DNA of 56,624 bases from Pseudomonadota bacterium (GTDB lineage: Bacteria; Pseudomonadota; Gammaproteobacteria; Burkholderiales; Burkholderiaceae_C): assembly GCA_018241225.1 (NCBI GenBank), contig JAFEEG010000050.1, positions 1 through 56,624 on the forward strand, read 5' to 3'. Shown in pieces: positions 8,386-17,622 of the stretch (positions are counted from its first letter, which is position 1; each line of letters starts with the position of its first letter). The translations under genes were made by a program, and so were the position numbers. The notes under the pieces are model-generated. The model had not been told where the DNA came from and did not search any database. It was given only the letters and a program-made list of their open reading frames with translations.

Positions 8386-9348
8386 ATGATGACGAAGACT
8401 CTTCTCCTGGCCGCATGCATGGGCGTTGCGCTGGCGGGCGGCCCCGCCGCGGCGCAACCCAAGACGACGCGCATCGTCGTGTCGTTCACACCGGGCGGCC
8501 CGGTGGACACGGTGGCCCGCACGATCTCCGAGCAGCTGGGCAAGGAGCTTGGCCGCACCGTGATCATCGACAACAAGCCCGGCGCCAACGGCGCCATCGG
8601 CGCGGTGGACGTGGCCAAGTCGGCCGCCGACGGCAGCACGCTGTGGTTTACCAGCGTGGGGGCGGCGGCCATCAACGCGTCGCTGTACGGCAAGCTGTCC
8701 TACGACATGCAGCGCGACTTTGCGCCGGTATCGCTGGTGGTCAACAACGTCGAGGTGCTGGTCGTGCAGCCCAGCGACCCGGCCAAGGACGCCGCCGAAT
8801 TCGTGGCCGCCACGAAGAAGCGCGCCGAGCCCACGGCCATGGCCTCGTCGGGCACCGGCAGCATCCCGCACCTGGCCATCGAGCAGCTGGCCGATGCGAC
8901 CGGCGCCAAGCTCATGCACATTCCCTACAAGGGTGCGGCGCCCGCCATCACCGACCTGATGGGCGGACAGGTCGGCGGCTTCTTCGGCGACGTAACGGGG
9001 TTGCTGGGCTATGTGCAAAGCGGCCGGCTCAAGCCGCTGGGCGTGGCATCGAGCAAGCGCCACCCTTCGCTGCCCGACGTGAAGACGCTGGAAGAGCAAG
9101 GCATCAAGGGCGTGGACACGAACAACTGGTACGCCTTGTACGCACCCGCCAAGACGCCAGCCAGCGTCGTGGATGCGCTCAACAAGGCGCTGCGTGCAAC
9201 GCTGGCCAACCCGGCGGTACGCGACAAGCTGCTCAAGGCCGGCACCGAGCCGGCTCCCTCCACGCCCAGGGAACTGGCCGAGCTGCAGATGCGGGACACC
9301 GACAAGTGGGCCAAGCTGATCCGCGCCAAGAACATCAAGGCCGACTGA
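8386..9348 (+). CDS. Bug/TctC-type tripartite tricarboxylate transporter binding protein
   Basis: This 320-residue periplasmic protein has a Sec signal (MMTKTLLLAACMGVALAGG, cut near AAAQ). The typical Bug features follow: RIVVSFTPGGPVDTVAR, a carboxylate-binding loop, and VIIDNKPGANGAIG. These proteins capture carboxylic acids. They are far more numerous in Burkholderiales than the matching TctAB membrane genes, and none is present here. GGAGA at 8374-8378 serves as the ribosome site. Its stop shares one base with the start of the next gene. It probably delivers or senses the substrate of the operon. Confidence 0.93.
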   Translation: MMTKTLLLAACMGVALAGGPAAAQPKTTRIVVSFTPGGPVDTVARTISEQLGKELGRTVIIDNKPGANGAIGAVDVAKSAADGSTLWFTSVGAAAINASLYGKLSYDMQRDFAPVSLVVNNVEVLVVQPSDPAKDAAEFVAATKKRAEPTAMASSGTGSIPHLAIEQLADATGAKLMHIPYKGAAPAITDLMGGQVGGFFGDVTGLLGYVQSGRLKPLGVASSKRHPSLPDVKTLEEQGIKGVDTNNWYALYAPAKTPASVVDALNKALRATLANPAVRDKLLKAGTEPAPSTPRELAELQMRDTDKWAKLIRAKNIKAD

Positions 9349-9878
9349 TGGGCACCCATGGCAACATCCGCGTACCGCTGGTGGCACCCGGCACGCGCGC
9401 CGAACTGGCGGACATCGAAGGCCGGATCATGGCCGAGCGGGGCCGCATCTCGCTGCTCTACCAAGTGCTGCTCAACAGTGGCCCCATTGCCTCGGGCTGG
9501 GAGCGGCTTCTCACCGCGGTTCGCAACGAGACCGCCGTGCCGGCCGACCTGCGCGAGCTGATGATTCTTCGGGTGGCCGTGCTCAACGGCGCCAGCTTCG
9601 AGTTCGATGCCCACGTGCCCCACGCGCAGAAGGCCGGCGTGAGCGACGAGAAGATCCAGGCCGTGCGTGATCCGGGCCTGTCGACGGTGTTCGCACCGCA
9701 GGAGCTGCTGGTGCTCGAACTCACCGACGCCATGACCCGCAACATCGTCGTGCCCGACTCGCTGATGCACCGCCTGCAGGCCAGCTTCGACGCCAAGGGC
9801 GTGGTCGAGGTCGTGACGACGGTGGCGGCCTACAACATGGTGTCGCGCCTGCTGGTGGCCCTGAACGTCGTGCACTGA
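9348..9878 (+). CDS. Carboxymuconolactone decarboxylase-family protein
   Basis: This 176-residue protein matches the CMD/AhpD fold: an N-terminal helix pair, then LRELMILRVAVLNGASFEFDAHVPHAQKAGVSDEKI, with Glu and His in the place used by the decarboxylase branch and no CxxC of the AhpD branch. Members with this E...H layout are decarboxylases or carbon-carbon hydrolases of aromatic catabolism. ATG at 9348 overlaps the preceding stop (TGATG), so it is co-translated with the Bug protein. Its exact reaction cannot be fixed from the sequence. Confidence 0.88.
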   Translation: MGTHGNIRVPLVAPGTRAELADIEGRIMAERGRISLLYQVLLNSGPIASGWERLLTAVRNETAVPADLRELMILRVAVLNGASFEFDAHVPHAQKAGVSDEKIQAVRDPGLSTVFAPQELLVLELTDAMTRNIVVPDSLMHRLQASFDAKGVVEVVTTVAAYNMVSRLLVALNVVH

Positions 9879-9882
9879 ACCC

Positions 9883-10422
9883 ATGGAACAACGAACAATG
9901 CAAGACCTTTGGCTGCTCAAGCTGGACTCGCAAGACGCGGCAAGTGCCGCCGCCGCATTGACGTGCAGTTCGTCGCCGGCATCCCTTCGGCTTTGGCGGG
10001 CGCTGGAGGCTCCGCTCGCGTATGCCTACCTCTCGGGGCCGACTTCTCCCGAGGCGTCGACGGGTCCTTGGATCCGCCTGCAATGCGTGCAAGAGCTTGC
10101 CGGCGCATCGCCGGGCGAGGCTCCGCGCTTTCACTACATCGTGGAGACCGACGTGCTGCCCGAAGCCGAGCAGGACTTCAACGCCTGGTATGGCCAGGAG
10201 CACCTGCCGGGCCTGGCCGCCGTGCCGGGCGTGGTGCGTGCCGCCAGGTACGTCGACGCAAGCGGCTCTCCGCGCTACTACGCCTGCTACGACCTGACCA
10301 AGCTCGATGCCTTCGGCAGTCCGCCATGGCTGGCGGTCAGGGGCACGACATGGAGCTCGAAGGTGCGGCCTTCGTTTCGAAACACGCGGCGGACCATGTT
10401 CGCCCTGGCCGGCGAACATTGA
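9883..10422 (+). CDS. Small EthD/dimeric alpha-beta-barrel-like protein
   Basis: This 179-residue protein has no assigned name. The stretch ETDVLPEAEQDFNAWYGQEH followed by LPGLAAVPGVVRAARYV is the signature of ferredoxin-like dimeric alpha/beta barrels (EthD and relatives), which often assist monooxygenases or act as small isomerases. The first 90 residues are not clearly similar to anything. An alternative ATG lies at 9898; neither has a good ribosome site. It follows the decarboxylase after four bases and ends the plus-strand operon, converging with the ROK gene 16 bases away. Confidence 0.75.
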   Translation: MEQRTMQDLWLLKLDSQDAASAAAALTCSSSPASLRLWRALEAPLAYAYLSGPTSPEASTGPWIRLQCVQELAGASPGEAPRFHYIVETDVLPEAEQDFNAWYGQEHLPGLAAVPGVVRAARYVDASGSPRYYACYDLTKLDAFGSPPWLAVRGTTWSSKVRPSFRNTRRTMFALAGEH

Positions 10423-10438
10423 GTGGAGAACAGGCGAC

Positions 10439-11719
10439 CTAGGCGTCGTCCTTGAGGAACAGGTCGCGGTCCGGCGAGAAGCTGCCATACAAGGGCAGCA
10501 GCGCCCCGCCCACGGCCCGCGCATCCGCGCCGATGGCGCCGGCCATCAGGCTGGGCCGCGTCAGCCCTTCCCAGTCGTAGCGCGCCAGCGCCACATCCAC
10601 CTGGGTGAGCGTGGCGGCCAGCAGCTCGCGGCCGAAGGAGCCATCGATGATCACGCTCTCCAGGTCGAGCAGCGCCGCCGCGTTGTGGGCCGCCAGCGCA
10701 ATGCCCGGCGCGGCCAGCGCCAGCCAGGCCTGGGTCACCGGCAGCCACGGCGCCCGCATGGCACGTGCGTCGGCCACCGCCCCGGTGTCCAGCCCCGCGT
10801 CGGCATACATCTTCTCCAGCGTGAACAGCGAAGCCACGCTCAGCAACTGGCGCGGCGGCTCGCCGTGGGCCACGCCCAGGCCGGTCGACATGGAGCCGAT
10901 GGCGCCCGCATTGCCCGTGGCGCCGCTGCGCAGGTGGCTGTCGATGACCAGGCCGCCGCCGATGAAGGTGTCGACGAACACATACAGAAAGCTGCGCACG
11001 CTGCGCCCGCGCCCTGCCACCAGTTCGGCCACGCAGGCGGCGGCCGTGTCCTTGCACAGGGCCACGGGCAGCTGCGTCATTTCCTGCACCTGCGCCTCGA
11101 TGTCGATCTCGTTCCAGCGCGCGGCCTGCAGCGGCGCCACGCCCAGCAGCGACTGCCAGCCGCCCAGCGACAGCGGCGCGGCAATGCCCACGCCGCGCAG
11201 CAACTGCGCGCGCTTGGGGCCCAGCGACTTGCGCAGCAGCTTGAGCCGCGCACGGATCTCGTCGAACAGCGTGTCGGGGTCGGGGAAGTCGTAGTCGAGC
11301 GTGAGGCGCTCGCGCACGTGCGCGGCAAAGTCCAGCAGCAGCACGTCGAGGCTGCGCCGGCCGATCTTGATGCCGATGGAAAAGGCGCCGTCGGGGTTGA
11401 GCGCCATCGGCACCGAAGGCTGGCCGATGCGCCCGCGCAGCGGCGCATGCTTGAGCACCAGGCCCTCGGCCTCGAGCCGCGCGATGATGATCTGCACCGT
11501 CTGCGCCGTCAGGTTGGTCAGGCGCGCGATTTCTGCCTTGGGCAGCGGGCCGTGCAGGCGGATGGCCTGCAGCACAACCCGCTCGTTGAACTGGCGCATG
11601 CCCACCTGATTGGAGCCGCGCGGACGAAGGCGCTGACCGCCCTCATGCGCACCGCTGCCGTGGCCGCCTGCAAACCCTGCATCCTCCACCATGTCGGCTC
11701 CCTCCCGCTCGGAGCTCAT
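10439..11719 (-). CDS. ROK-family transcriptional repressor of the frc transporter
   Basis: This 426-residue protein has a MarR-like winged helix (about residues 40-90, VVLQAIRLHGPLPKAEIARL and LTAQTVQIIIARLEAEGLV) and a ROK sugar-binding body. GGGLVIDSHLRSGATGNAGAIGSM marks the ROK fold, but the zinc motif CxCGxxGCxE of the kinases and of Mlc/NagC is absent. It should therefore bind a sugar without phosphorylating it. The ATG at 11719 is two bases after the frcA stop, so it is the last gene of frcBCA-ROK. It probably binds the palindrome at 14652-14678 and is released by the transported sugar (inference). Confidence 0.92.
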   Translation of the reverse strand: MSSEREGADMVEDAGFAGGHGSGAHEGGQRLRPRGSNQVGMRQFNERVVLQAIRLHGPLPKAEIARLTNLTAQTVQIIIARLEAEGLVLKHAPLRGRIGQPSVPMALNPDGAFSIGIKIGRRSLDVLLLDFAAHVRERLTLDYDFPDPDTLFDEIRARLKLLRKSLGPKRAQLLRGVGIAAPLSLGGWQSLLGVAPLQAARWNEIDIEAQVQEMTQLPVALCKDTAAACVAELVAGRGRSVRSFLYVFVDTFIGGGLVIDSHLRSGATGNAGAIGSMSTGLGVAHGEPPRQLLSVASLFTLEKMYADAGLDTGAVADARAMRAPWLPVTQAWLALAAPGIALAAHNAAALLDLESVIIDGSFGRELLAATLTQVDVALARYDWEGLTRPSLMAGAIGADARAVGGALLPLYGSFSPDRDLFLKDDA

Positions 11720-11721
11720 CG

Positions 11722-12525
<804 letters not shown>

Positions 12526-12526
12526 C

Positions 12527-13522
12527 TCAACGCACTCCTTTGCGAGAAAGTTGGTCGGTGGCCACGGCCAGGATGACCAGCACACCGGTAATGAGCACCT
12601 GGTACACCGAGGACACGCCCATGAGCGTGAGCCCGTTGCGAAACACGCCCACGATGATCGCGCCCAGCAAGGTGCCCAGGACAATGCCGCGCCCGCCGAA
12701 GAGACTGGTGCCGCCCAGCACCACCGCGGTGATGGCGTCCAGGTTCTCGGTCTGGCCCGCGTTCGGGTCGCCCACCGCGGTGCGCGCCACCGACAGCAGC
12801 GAGGCAATGCCGTAGAACAGGCCGGCCGTGACATACACCGCCAGCAACACCTTGTCGGTGCCGATACCCGTCAGGCGCGTGGCCTCGGGGTTGTTGCCCA
12901 CCGCGTAGACGTGGCGCCCGGGCTGCGTGTCGCGCAGGCCCCACCACATGAACGCGTACAGCGCAATCATCAGGATGGTGCCGTAGTTGATGGCCGCGCC
13001 GCCAACGGCGATGGTGTTGCCGAAGAAGGTCATCTCCGGCGGCAGGTCGGTCACCGTCTGCGCATTGGAATACAGCTGCGTGACCGCGAAGGCGATGTTC
13101 ATCGTGCCCAGCGTCACGATGAACGGCGGCAGGCGGATGCGCGTCACCAGCAGGCCGTTGACCAGGCCGAAGCCCATGGTCACCAGCACGCCGCACACGA
13201 TGGCCAGGTACGCGTTCATGCCGGTGTCCACCGCCAGCTTGGTCATCACGATGCCACCCAGCGCCATCACCATGCCGCAGCTCAGGTCAATGCCGGCGGT
13301 AAGGATGATCAGCGTCTGCCCGATGGCGATGGTGCCCACCACCATCACCTGCTGCAGGATGAGCGAGAAGTTCTGCACCGACAGGAAGCGGTCGCTCTGC
13401 GTGGCGAAGAAGCCGCAGGCCAGCAGCAGCGCGATCAGCGGGCCCAGGGTGGCCAGCGGCGGCAGCCGCAGGCCGCCCGCCGATGCGGCCGGGGAAGACG
13501 GAGGAGTGGTGGTGGCCGACAT
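12527..13522 (-). CDS. frcC: Sugar ABC transporter permease, FrcC
   Basis: This 331-residue inner-membrane protein has about nine hydrophobic segments after a Ser/Thr/Pro-rich cytoplasmic start. The RbsC-type motif TLIILTAGIDLSCGMVMALGG is clear, as is TENLDAITAVVLGGTSLFGGRG, the coupling loop that docks the ATPase. It forms the membrane channel of the transporter with FrcA and FrcB. The gene begins 46 bases after frcB. Confidence 0.93.
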   Translation of the reverse strand: MSATTTPPSSPAASAGGLRLPPLATLGPLIALLLACGFFATQSDRFLSVQNFSLILQQVMVVGTIAIGQTLIILTAGIDLSCGMVMALGGIVMTKLAVDTGMNAYLAIVCGVLVTMGFGLVNGLLVTRIRLPPFIVTLGTMNIAFAVTQLYSNAQTVTDLPPEMTFFGNTIAVGGAAINYGTILMIALYAFMWWGLRDTQPGRHVYAVGNNPEATRLTGIGTDKVLLAVYVTAGLFYGIASLLSVARTAVGDPNAGQTENLDAITAVVLGGTSLFGGRGIVLGTLLGAIIVGVFRNGLTLMGVSSVYQVLITGVLVILAVATDQLSRKGVR

Positions 13523-13568
13523 GACGCGTCCTTGGCTCAGGTAATGCCTTGCTTGCTTACTTGCTTGC

Positions 13569-14582
13569 TCACTTGCCCCAGCACAGCTCGGTGCCGACCT
13601 TGGTGTCCTTGCTGTCCACGCCGGCCATGGGCTTGTCGGTGATGAGGGTCACGCCGGTGTCGGTGTAGCCCTTGGCCTTGGTGCCGTTCTTGGCGTACTG
13701 CACGCCGGCGGCCACGCCCATGGAGGCCATCTTCAGCGGGTACTGCTGCGAGGTGGCGGCAATCACGCCCGACTTGACGTTGCGCACGCCAGCGCAGCCG
13801 CCGTCCACCGACACGATGAGCACGCCCTTTTCCTTGCCCGCCGCCTTCAGCGCCTGGTAGGCACCGGCCGCTGCCGGCTCGTTGATGGTGTAGACGAGGT
13901 TGATGTCGGGGTTCTTCTGCAGGCAGTTTTCCATGGCCGTCTGGCCCTTGGCCTGGTCGCCGTAGCTGTCGGCGCTGCACACCACTTCGGGGCTCTTGGA
14001 CAGTTCATTGCTCTTGGCGTCGGACGCCGGCAGGCCGAAGCCCTTCATGAAGCCGTTGTGCCGCTGCGCACCCACCGGGTGGCCGGGAAAGAGGTCGAGC
14101 GTGGCGATCTTGGGGGCCTTGCCGGCCATGGCGACCTTGGCGTATTCGCCAATGAGCAGGCCCGCCTTGTAGTTGTCGGTGGCAAACAGCGCGTCGGTGG
14201 CGTCGGCCGGGTCGGCCGGGCTGTCCAGCGCGATGAACATCACGCCCTTTTCCTGCGCCTTCTTGATGGCCGGCACGATGGCCTTGGAGTCGTTGGGCGT
14301 GATGAGGATGGTCTTGGCGCCGCCCGCGATCATGTTCTCGATGGCCGTCACCTGGCCCGCGTTGTCGCCGTCGGCCTTGCCTGCAGCGCTCAGCAGCTTG
14401 GCGCCCTGCTCCTTGGCCGCGGCCTGGGCGCCTTCCTTCATCTTCACGAAGAAGGGGTTGGTGTCGGTCTTGGTGATCAGGCCGATGACCGGCGCGTCGG
14501 CGGCAAAGGCGCAACTCGCGGCGGCGGCGAGCCCGGTGACAGCAATGACGCAAGCGAAGTTCAGGCGAGTCTTGTTCGGCAT
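13569..14582 (-). CDS. frcB: Sugar ABC transporter periplasmic binding protein, FrcB
   Basis: This 337-residue protein has a Sec signal (hydrophobic residues about 8-28, cut near AFAAD) and a Peripla_BP_4 sugar-binding body (APVIGLITKTDTNPFFVKM). The ATG at 14582 is preceded by AAGGAGA; an upstream in-frame ATG at 14609 would place this site inside the coding region. It heads the frcBCA-ROK operon. The end of the gene lies in a short tandem repeat (two copies of CTTGCTTGCTYA at 13548-13571 on the plus strand). Confidence 0.93.
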   Translation of the reverse strand: MPNKTRLNFACVIAVTGLAAAASCAFAADAPVIGLITKTDTNPFFVKMKEGAQAAAKEQGAKLLSAAGKADGDNAGQVTAIENMIAGGAKTILITPNDSKAIVPAIKKAQEKGVMFIALDSPADPADATDALFATDNYKAGLLIGEYAKVAMAGKAPKIATLDLFPGHPVGAQRHNGFMKGFGLPASDAKSNELSKSPEVVCSADSYGDQAKGQTAMENCLQKNPDINLVYTINEPAAAGAYQALKAAGKEKGVLIVSVDGGCAGVRNVKSGVIAATSQQYPLKMASMGVAAGVQYAKNGTKAKGYTDTGVTLITDKPMAGVDSKDTKVGTELCWGK

Positions 14583-14651
14583 GGGTTGTCTCCTTTTGGT
14601 GTTGGACATGGAACGCGGGGTAGCGCGTGATTGAAATTCTGGTCGCCCGGA

Positions 14652-14678
14652 CTTGATAAATCAATTAGATTTATTAAG
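14652..14678. promoter_or_regulatory. 27-bp near-perfect palindrome, candidate ROK operator
   Basis: The arm CTTGATAAATC (14652-14662) is matched by GATTTATTAAG (14668-14678) at 10 of 11 positions, with the five-base spacer AATTA. It is an AT-rich island in otherwise GC-rich DNA, 70 bases upstream of frcB and 100 bases upstream of the fructokinase on the other strand. It could serve both divergent promoters. AT-rich palindromes of about this size are usual for ROK repressors; the pairing with the ROK gene is an inference. Confidence 0.75.
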
Positions 14679-14777
14679 TACTTTCCCGGGTTCCGGCCCT
14701 ACCCTTCCTGCGCGATGCTCGCCCGCGGCCAAGGCGTAATCTCGCGCCCTGGCACTCAATGAATGGGAGAGAAGCAA

Positions 14778-15704
14778 ATGTTTGTCGTATGTGGCGAAGC
14801 CCTCATGGACGTGTTCGCCGCCGGGGACACCCCCACCGGCACCACGCTGGACGCACGCGTCGGTGGGTCGCCTTTCAACGTGGCCGTGGGGCTGGCGCGG
14901 CTGGCCCAGCCGGTGGCTTTCTTCAGTGCCGTCTCCAGCGGCTTCCTGGGCGAGCGGCTGATGCAGACGCTGCGCGCCGAAGGCGTGGACTGCGCCACCG
15001 TGACGCGCCTGGACGCGCCCACCACGCTGGGCCTGGTGGGCCTGGACGCCAAGGGCGTGCCCTCGTACAGCTTCTACGGCGACAACTGCGCCGACCGCCT
15101 GCTGGGCGCCGATGCATTGGGCCTGCTGCCTGCGCGCATCAGCGCGCTGCAGGTGGGCTCGTACGCCACCGTGGTGCAGCCCATTGCGGGCACGCTGCGC
15201 ACCCTGGTGGAGCGCGAGCACCGCCGCACGCCGGTGTGCTACGACCCCAACGTGCGCCTGAACGTCGAGCCGTCGCTGGCGCCCTGGCGCGAGATGCTGC
15301 TCTGGATGCTGCCGCGCACGCACCTGCTCAAGATCAGCGAGGAAGACCTGCACCTGCTGCGCCCCGGCACGGAGCCCGCGCAGTTTGCAGGCGAGGCCCT
15401 GGCCGCAGGCGTGGGGCTGGTGGTGGTCACGCGTGGCGCCGACGGTGCGGCCGCCTGGACGCGCAAGGGCGAAGCAGTCGTGCCCGCGCAGGCTCTCACG
15501 GTGATCGACACCGTGGGCGCAGGCGACACCTTCCAGGCCGCGCTGCTGACCTGGCTGGCCGAGCATGCCTGCCTGGGCATCGAGCCCATTGCCAACCTGT
15601 CTTCGGCGCAGCTGCACGACGCTGTCGGCTTCGCGGTGGCGGCCGCGGCCATCACCTGCTCGCGCCGAGGCGCCGACCTGCCCCGCCGCAACGAGCTGGC
15701 CTGA
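14778..15704 (+). CDS. PfkB-family fructokinase
   Basis: This 308-residue cytosolic kinase has the N-terminal CGEALMDVF and GGSPFNVAVGLARL motifs and the C-terminal PfkB signature DTVGAGDTFQAALL with the catalytic Asp. The mix fits fructokinase or 2-keto-3-deoxygluconate kinase; its place opposite frcBCA favours fructose to fructose 6-phosphate. GGGAGAGAAG before the ATG at 14778 sets the start, rather than the ATG at 14763. It shares the palindromic control region with frcB. Confidence 0.9.
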   Translation: MFVVCGEALMDVFAAGDTPTGTTLDARVGGSPFNVAVGLARLAQPVAFFSAVSSGFLGERLMQTLRAEGVDCATVTRLDAPTTLGLVGLDAKGVPSYSFYGDNCADRLLGADALGLLPARISALQVGSYATVVQPIAGTLRTLVEREHRRTPVCYDPNVRLNVEPSLAPWREMLLWMLPRTHLLKISEEDLHLLRPGTEPAQFAGEALAAGVGLVVVTRGADGAAAWTRKGEAVVPAQALTVIDTVGAGDTFQAALLTWLAEHACLGIEPIANLSSAQLHDAVGFAVAAAAITCSRRGADLPRRNELA

Positions 15705-15752
15705 GGCAAGCCAGGCCTGCACCGGAATCAGGCATCATCCGCCGCAAAACTC

Positions 15753-15776
15753 CACCGGCAAGTGATCGCGCCGGTG
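15753..15776 (+). terminator. Hairpin after the fructokinase
   Basis: CACCGGC at 15753-15759 pairs with GCCGGTG at 15770-15776 over a ten-base loop, between the fructokinase stop and the MscS ribosome site. No U tract follows, so it may only attenuate readthrough. Confidence 0.3.
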
Positions 15777-15796
15777 AGCAAAAACGGAGGAAACCA

Positions 15797-17446
15797 ATGT
15801 CCCGATTCCTGGCGCTTCTCGCGCTGCTGATGTTCGTGCTGGGGGCGCCCGGCGCCGCCACGGCGCAAACCACCCCTTCGGCAGGTTCCCCGGCGACTGC
15901 GCTGGCCCTGCCCGGCCCCGCCGAGCCGGCCCAGGTGGTGGTGCAGCATCGCAAGATCGCACTGCTGCGCGGCACCTTCATCGGCGTGTCGCCCGCGGAG
16001 CGCGCACGCCGTGCCGAGCAGGGCATCGACGAGCTGCTAGACAAGGGCGGGCCGGGGCTGGTCACGGTCACCGACGCACCTCAAGGCAAGGTGCTGCTGA
16101 TCGATGGCGCCTTCGCCATGGTGCTCATGCCCGAAGACGCCGACGCACCGCGCGGCCAGACGCTGGACGTTCTCGCCAACGACGCGGCGCAGGCGCTGAC
16201 CGGCGCCATTGCCGAAACCCGCGAAGCGCGCGACAAGGGGCGGTTGCTGCATGCCGCGCTCTACAGCGTGCTGGCCACCGCGATCTTCGTGCTCGTGGTG
16301 TGGGCCGCCCTGCGCATCCGCAGCGCCGTGGCGGCGCGCACCACCGCGCTGCTCGAATCGAAGGCAGCCGACATCCAGGTGGGCGGGCTGGGCATCCTGC
16401 ACCCGGGGCGCATCCGGCTTGCGGCGCGCCGGCTGGTGGACGTAGGCATCGTGCTGGTGGTGGCCATGCTCACCTACGAATGGCTGGTGTACGTGCTCAA
16501 GCGCTTTGCCTACACGCGGGCCTGGGGCGAAGAGCTGGGCAGCTTCCTGCTGGGCGTGCTGCGGCGCATTGGCAACGGCGTGCTGGGCGCGCTGCCCGAT
16601 CTGGCCGTGGCCGTGTGCATCTTCCTGCTGGCGCGCGGCGTGGTGGTCATGGTGCGCCCCATGTTCGATCGCGCCGAGCGCGGCTGGAGCAACCTGCCGT
16701 GGCTGGACCGCGACCTGGCCGTGCCCACGCGCCGCATCTTCAATACCGCGGTTTGGCTGTTCGCGCTGGCCATGGCCTACCCCTACCTGCCCGGCGCGCA
16801 AAGCGATGCGTTCAAGGGCATCTCGGTGCTGGTGGGCCTGATGCTCACGCTGGGCGGCTCCAGCCTGGTGGGCCAGGGCGCCAGCGGCCTGATCCTGATG
16901 TATTCGCGCACCATCCGTGTGGGCGAATACGTGCGCATCAACGACCAGGAAGGCACCGTGACCGAGCTGGGCACCTTCACCACCAAGATCCGCACCGGCC
17001 TGGGCGAAGAGATCAGCATGCCCAACTCGGTGATCATGAGCTCGGTCACCAAGAACTATTCGCGCACGGTGCGCGGGCCGGGTTACATCCTCGACGCCAC
17101 GCTCACCATCGGCTACGACACGCCGTGGCGCCAGGTGGAGGCCATGATGGTGGAGGCGGCGCGCCGCACCGAAGGCGTCCTGGACGCGCCGGCGCCCAAT
17201 GTGTTCAAGACCGCGCTGTCGGACTTCTACGTCGAATACCGCCTGGTGTGCCAGGCCATTCCCTCGCAGCCGCGCCCGCGCGCCGAGGTGATGCAGTTGC
17301 TGCACTCGCACCTGCTGGACGTGTTCAACGAGCATGGCGTGCAGATCATGTCGCCTCACTACTTCGGCGATCCGCCGCAGGCCAAGGTGGTGCCGCAAAG
17401 CCAGTGGTGGACCGCGCCCGCGCAGCGCACGGGCAACGGGGCCTGA
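15797..17446 (+). CDS. MscS-family mechanosensitive ion channel with periplasmic N-terminus
   Basis: This 549-residue protein has a signal peptide (cut near ATAQ, residue 23), a periplasmic region to about residue 150, then five or so membrane segments. The MscS core follows: LVGQGASGLILMYSRTIRVGEY (pore helix end and start of the beta domain), VRINDQEGTVTELGTFTTKIRT, and a C-terminal alpha/beta cage domain. It would release osmolytes on hypo-osmotic shock. The ATG is set by CGGAGG seven bases upstream; the open frame before it is a shadow of the fructokinase. It is followed by 176 bases with no gene and no clear signal. Confidence 0.9.
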   Translation: MSRFLALLALLMFVLGAPGAATAQTTPSAGSPATALALPGPAEPAQVVVQHRKIALLRGTFIGVSPAERARRAEQGIDELLDKGGPGLVTVTDAPQGKVLLIDGAFAMVLMPEDADAPRGQTLDVLANDAAQALTGAIAETREARDKGRLLHAALYSVLATAIFVLVVWAALRIRSAVAARTTALLESKAADIQVGGLGILHPGRIRLAARRLVDVGIVLVVAMLTYEWLVYVLKRFAYTRAWGEELGSFLLGVLRRIGNGVLGALPDLAVAVCIFLLARGVVVMVRPMFDRAERGWSNLPWLDRDLAVPTRRIFNTAVWLFALAMAYPYLPGAQSDAFKGISVLVGLMLTLGGSSLVGQGASGLILMYSRTIRVGEYVRINDQEGTVTELGTFTTKIRTGLGEEISMPNSVIMSSVTKNYSRTVRGPGYILDATLTIGYDTPWRQVEAMMVEAARRTEGVLDAPAPNVFKTALSDFYVEYRLVCQAIPSQPRPRAEVMQLLHSHLLDVFNEHGVQIMSPHYFGDPPQAKVVPQSQWWTAPAQRTGNGA

Positions 17447-17622
17447 CGTTGCTCGGTTCACTCGAGGAACTGTGTCCAAAGCAATGCGACGCAGCGCGCG
17501 AGTCCATCCACGGCAGCGCATGCGCGCGTGACTCGTGCCGCACAGTCGGGCACTCCCCGAAAGTCATCCTTCTTCACTAGACTTGCCCCTACATCAACAG
17601 CCGCGTCAATCGAAGAAAACCC

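Noticed and set aside
13548..13576. Short CTTG tandem repeat at the end of frcB
   Set aside because: Only two 12-base units and no hairpin or known element; noted but not considered functional.
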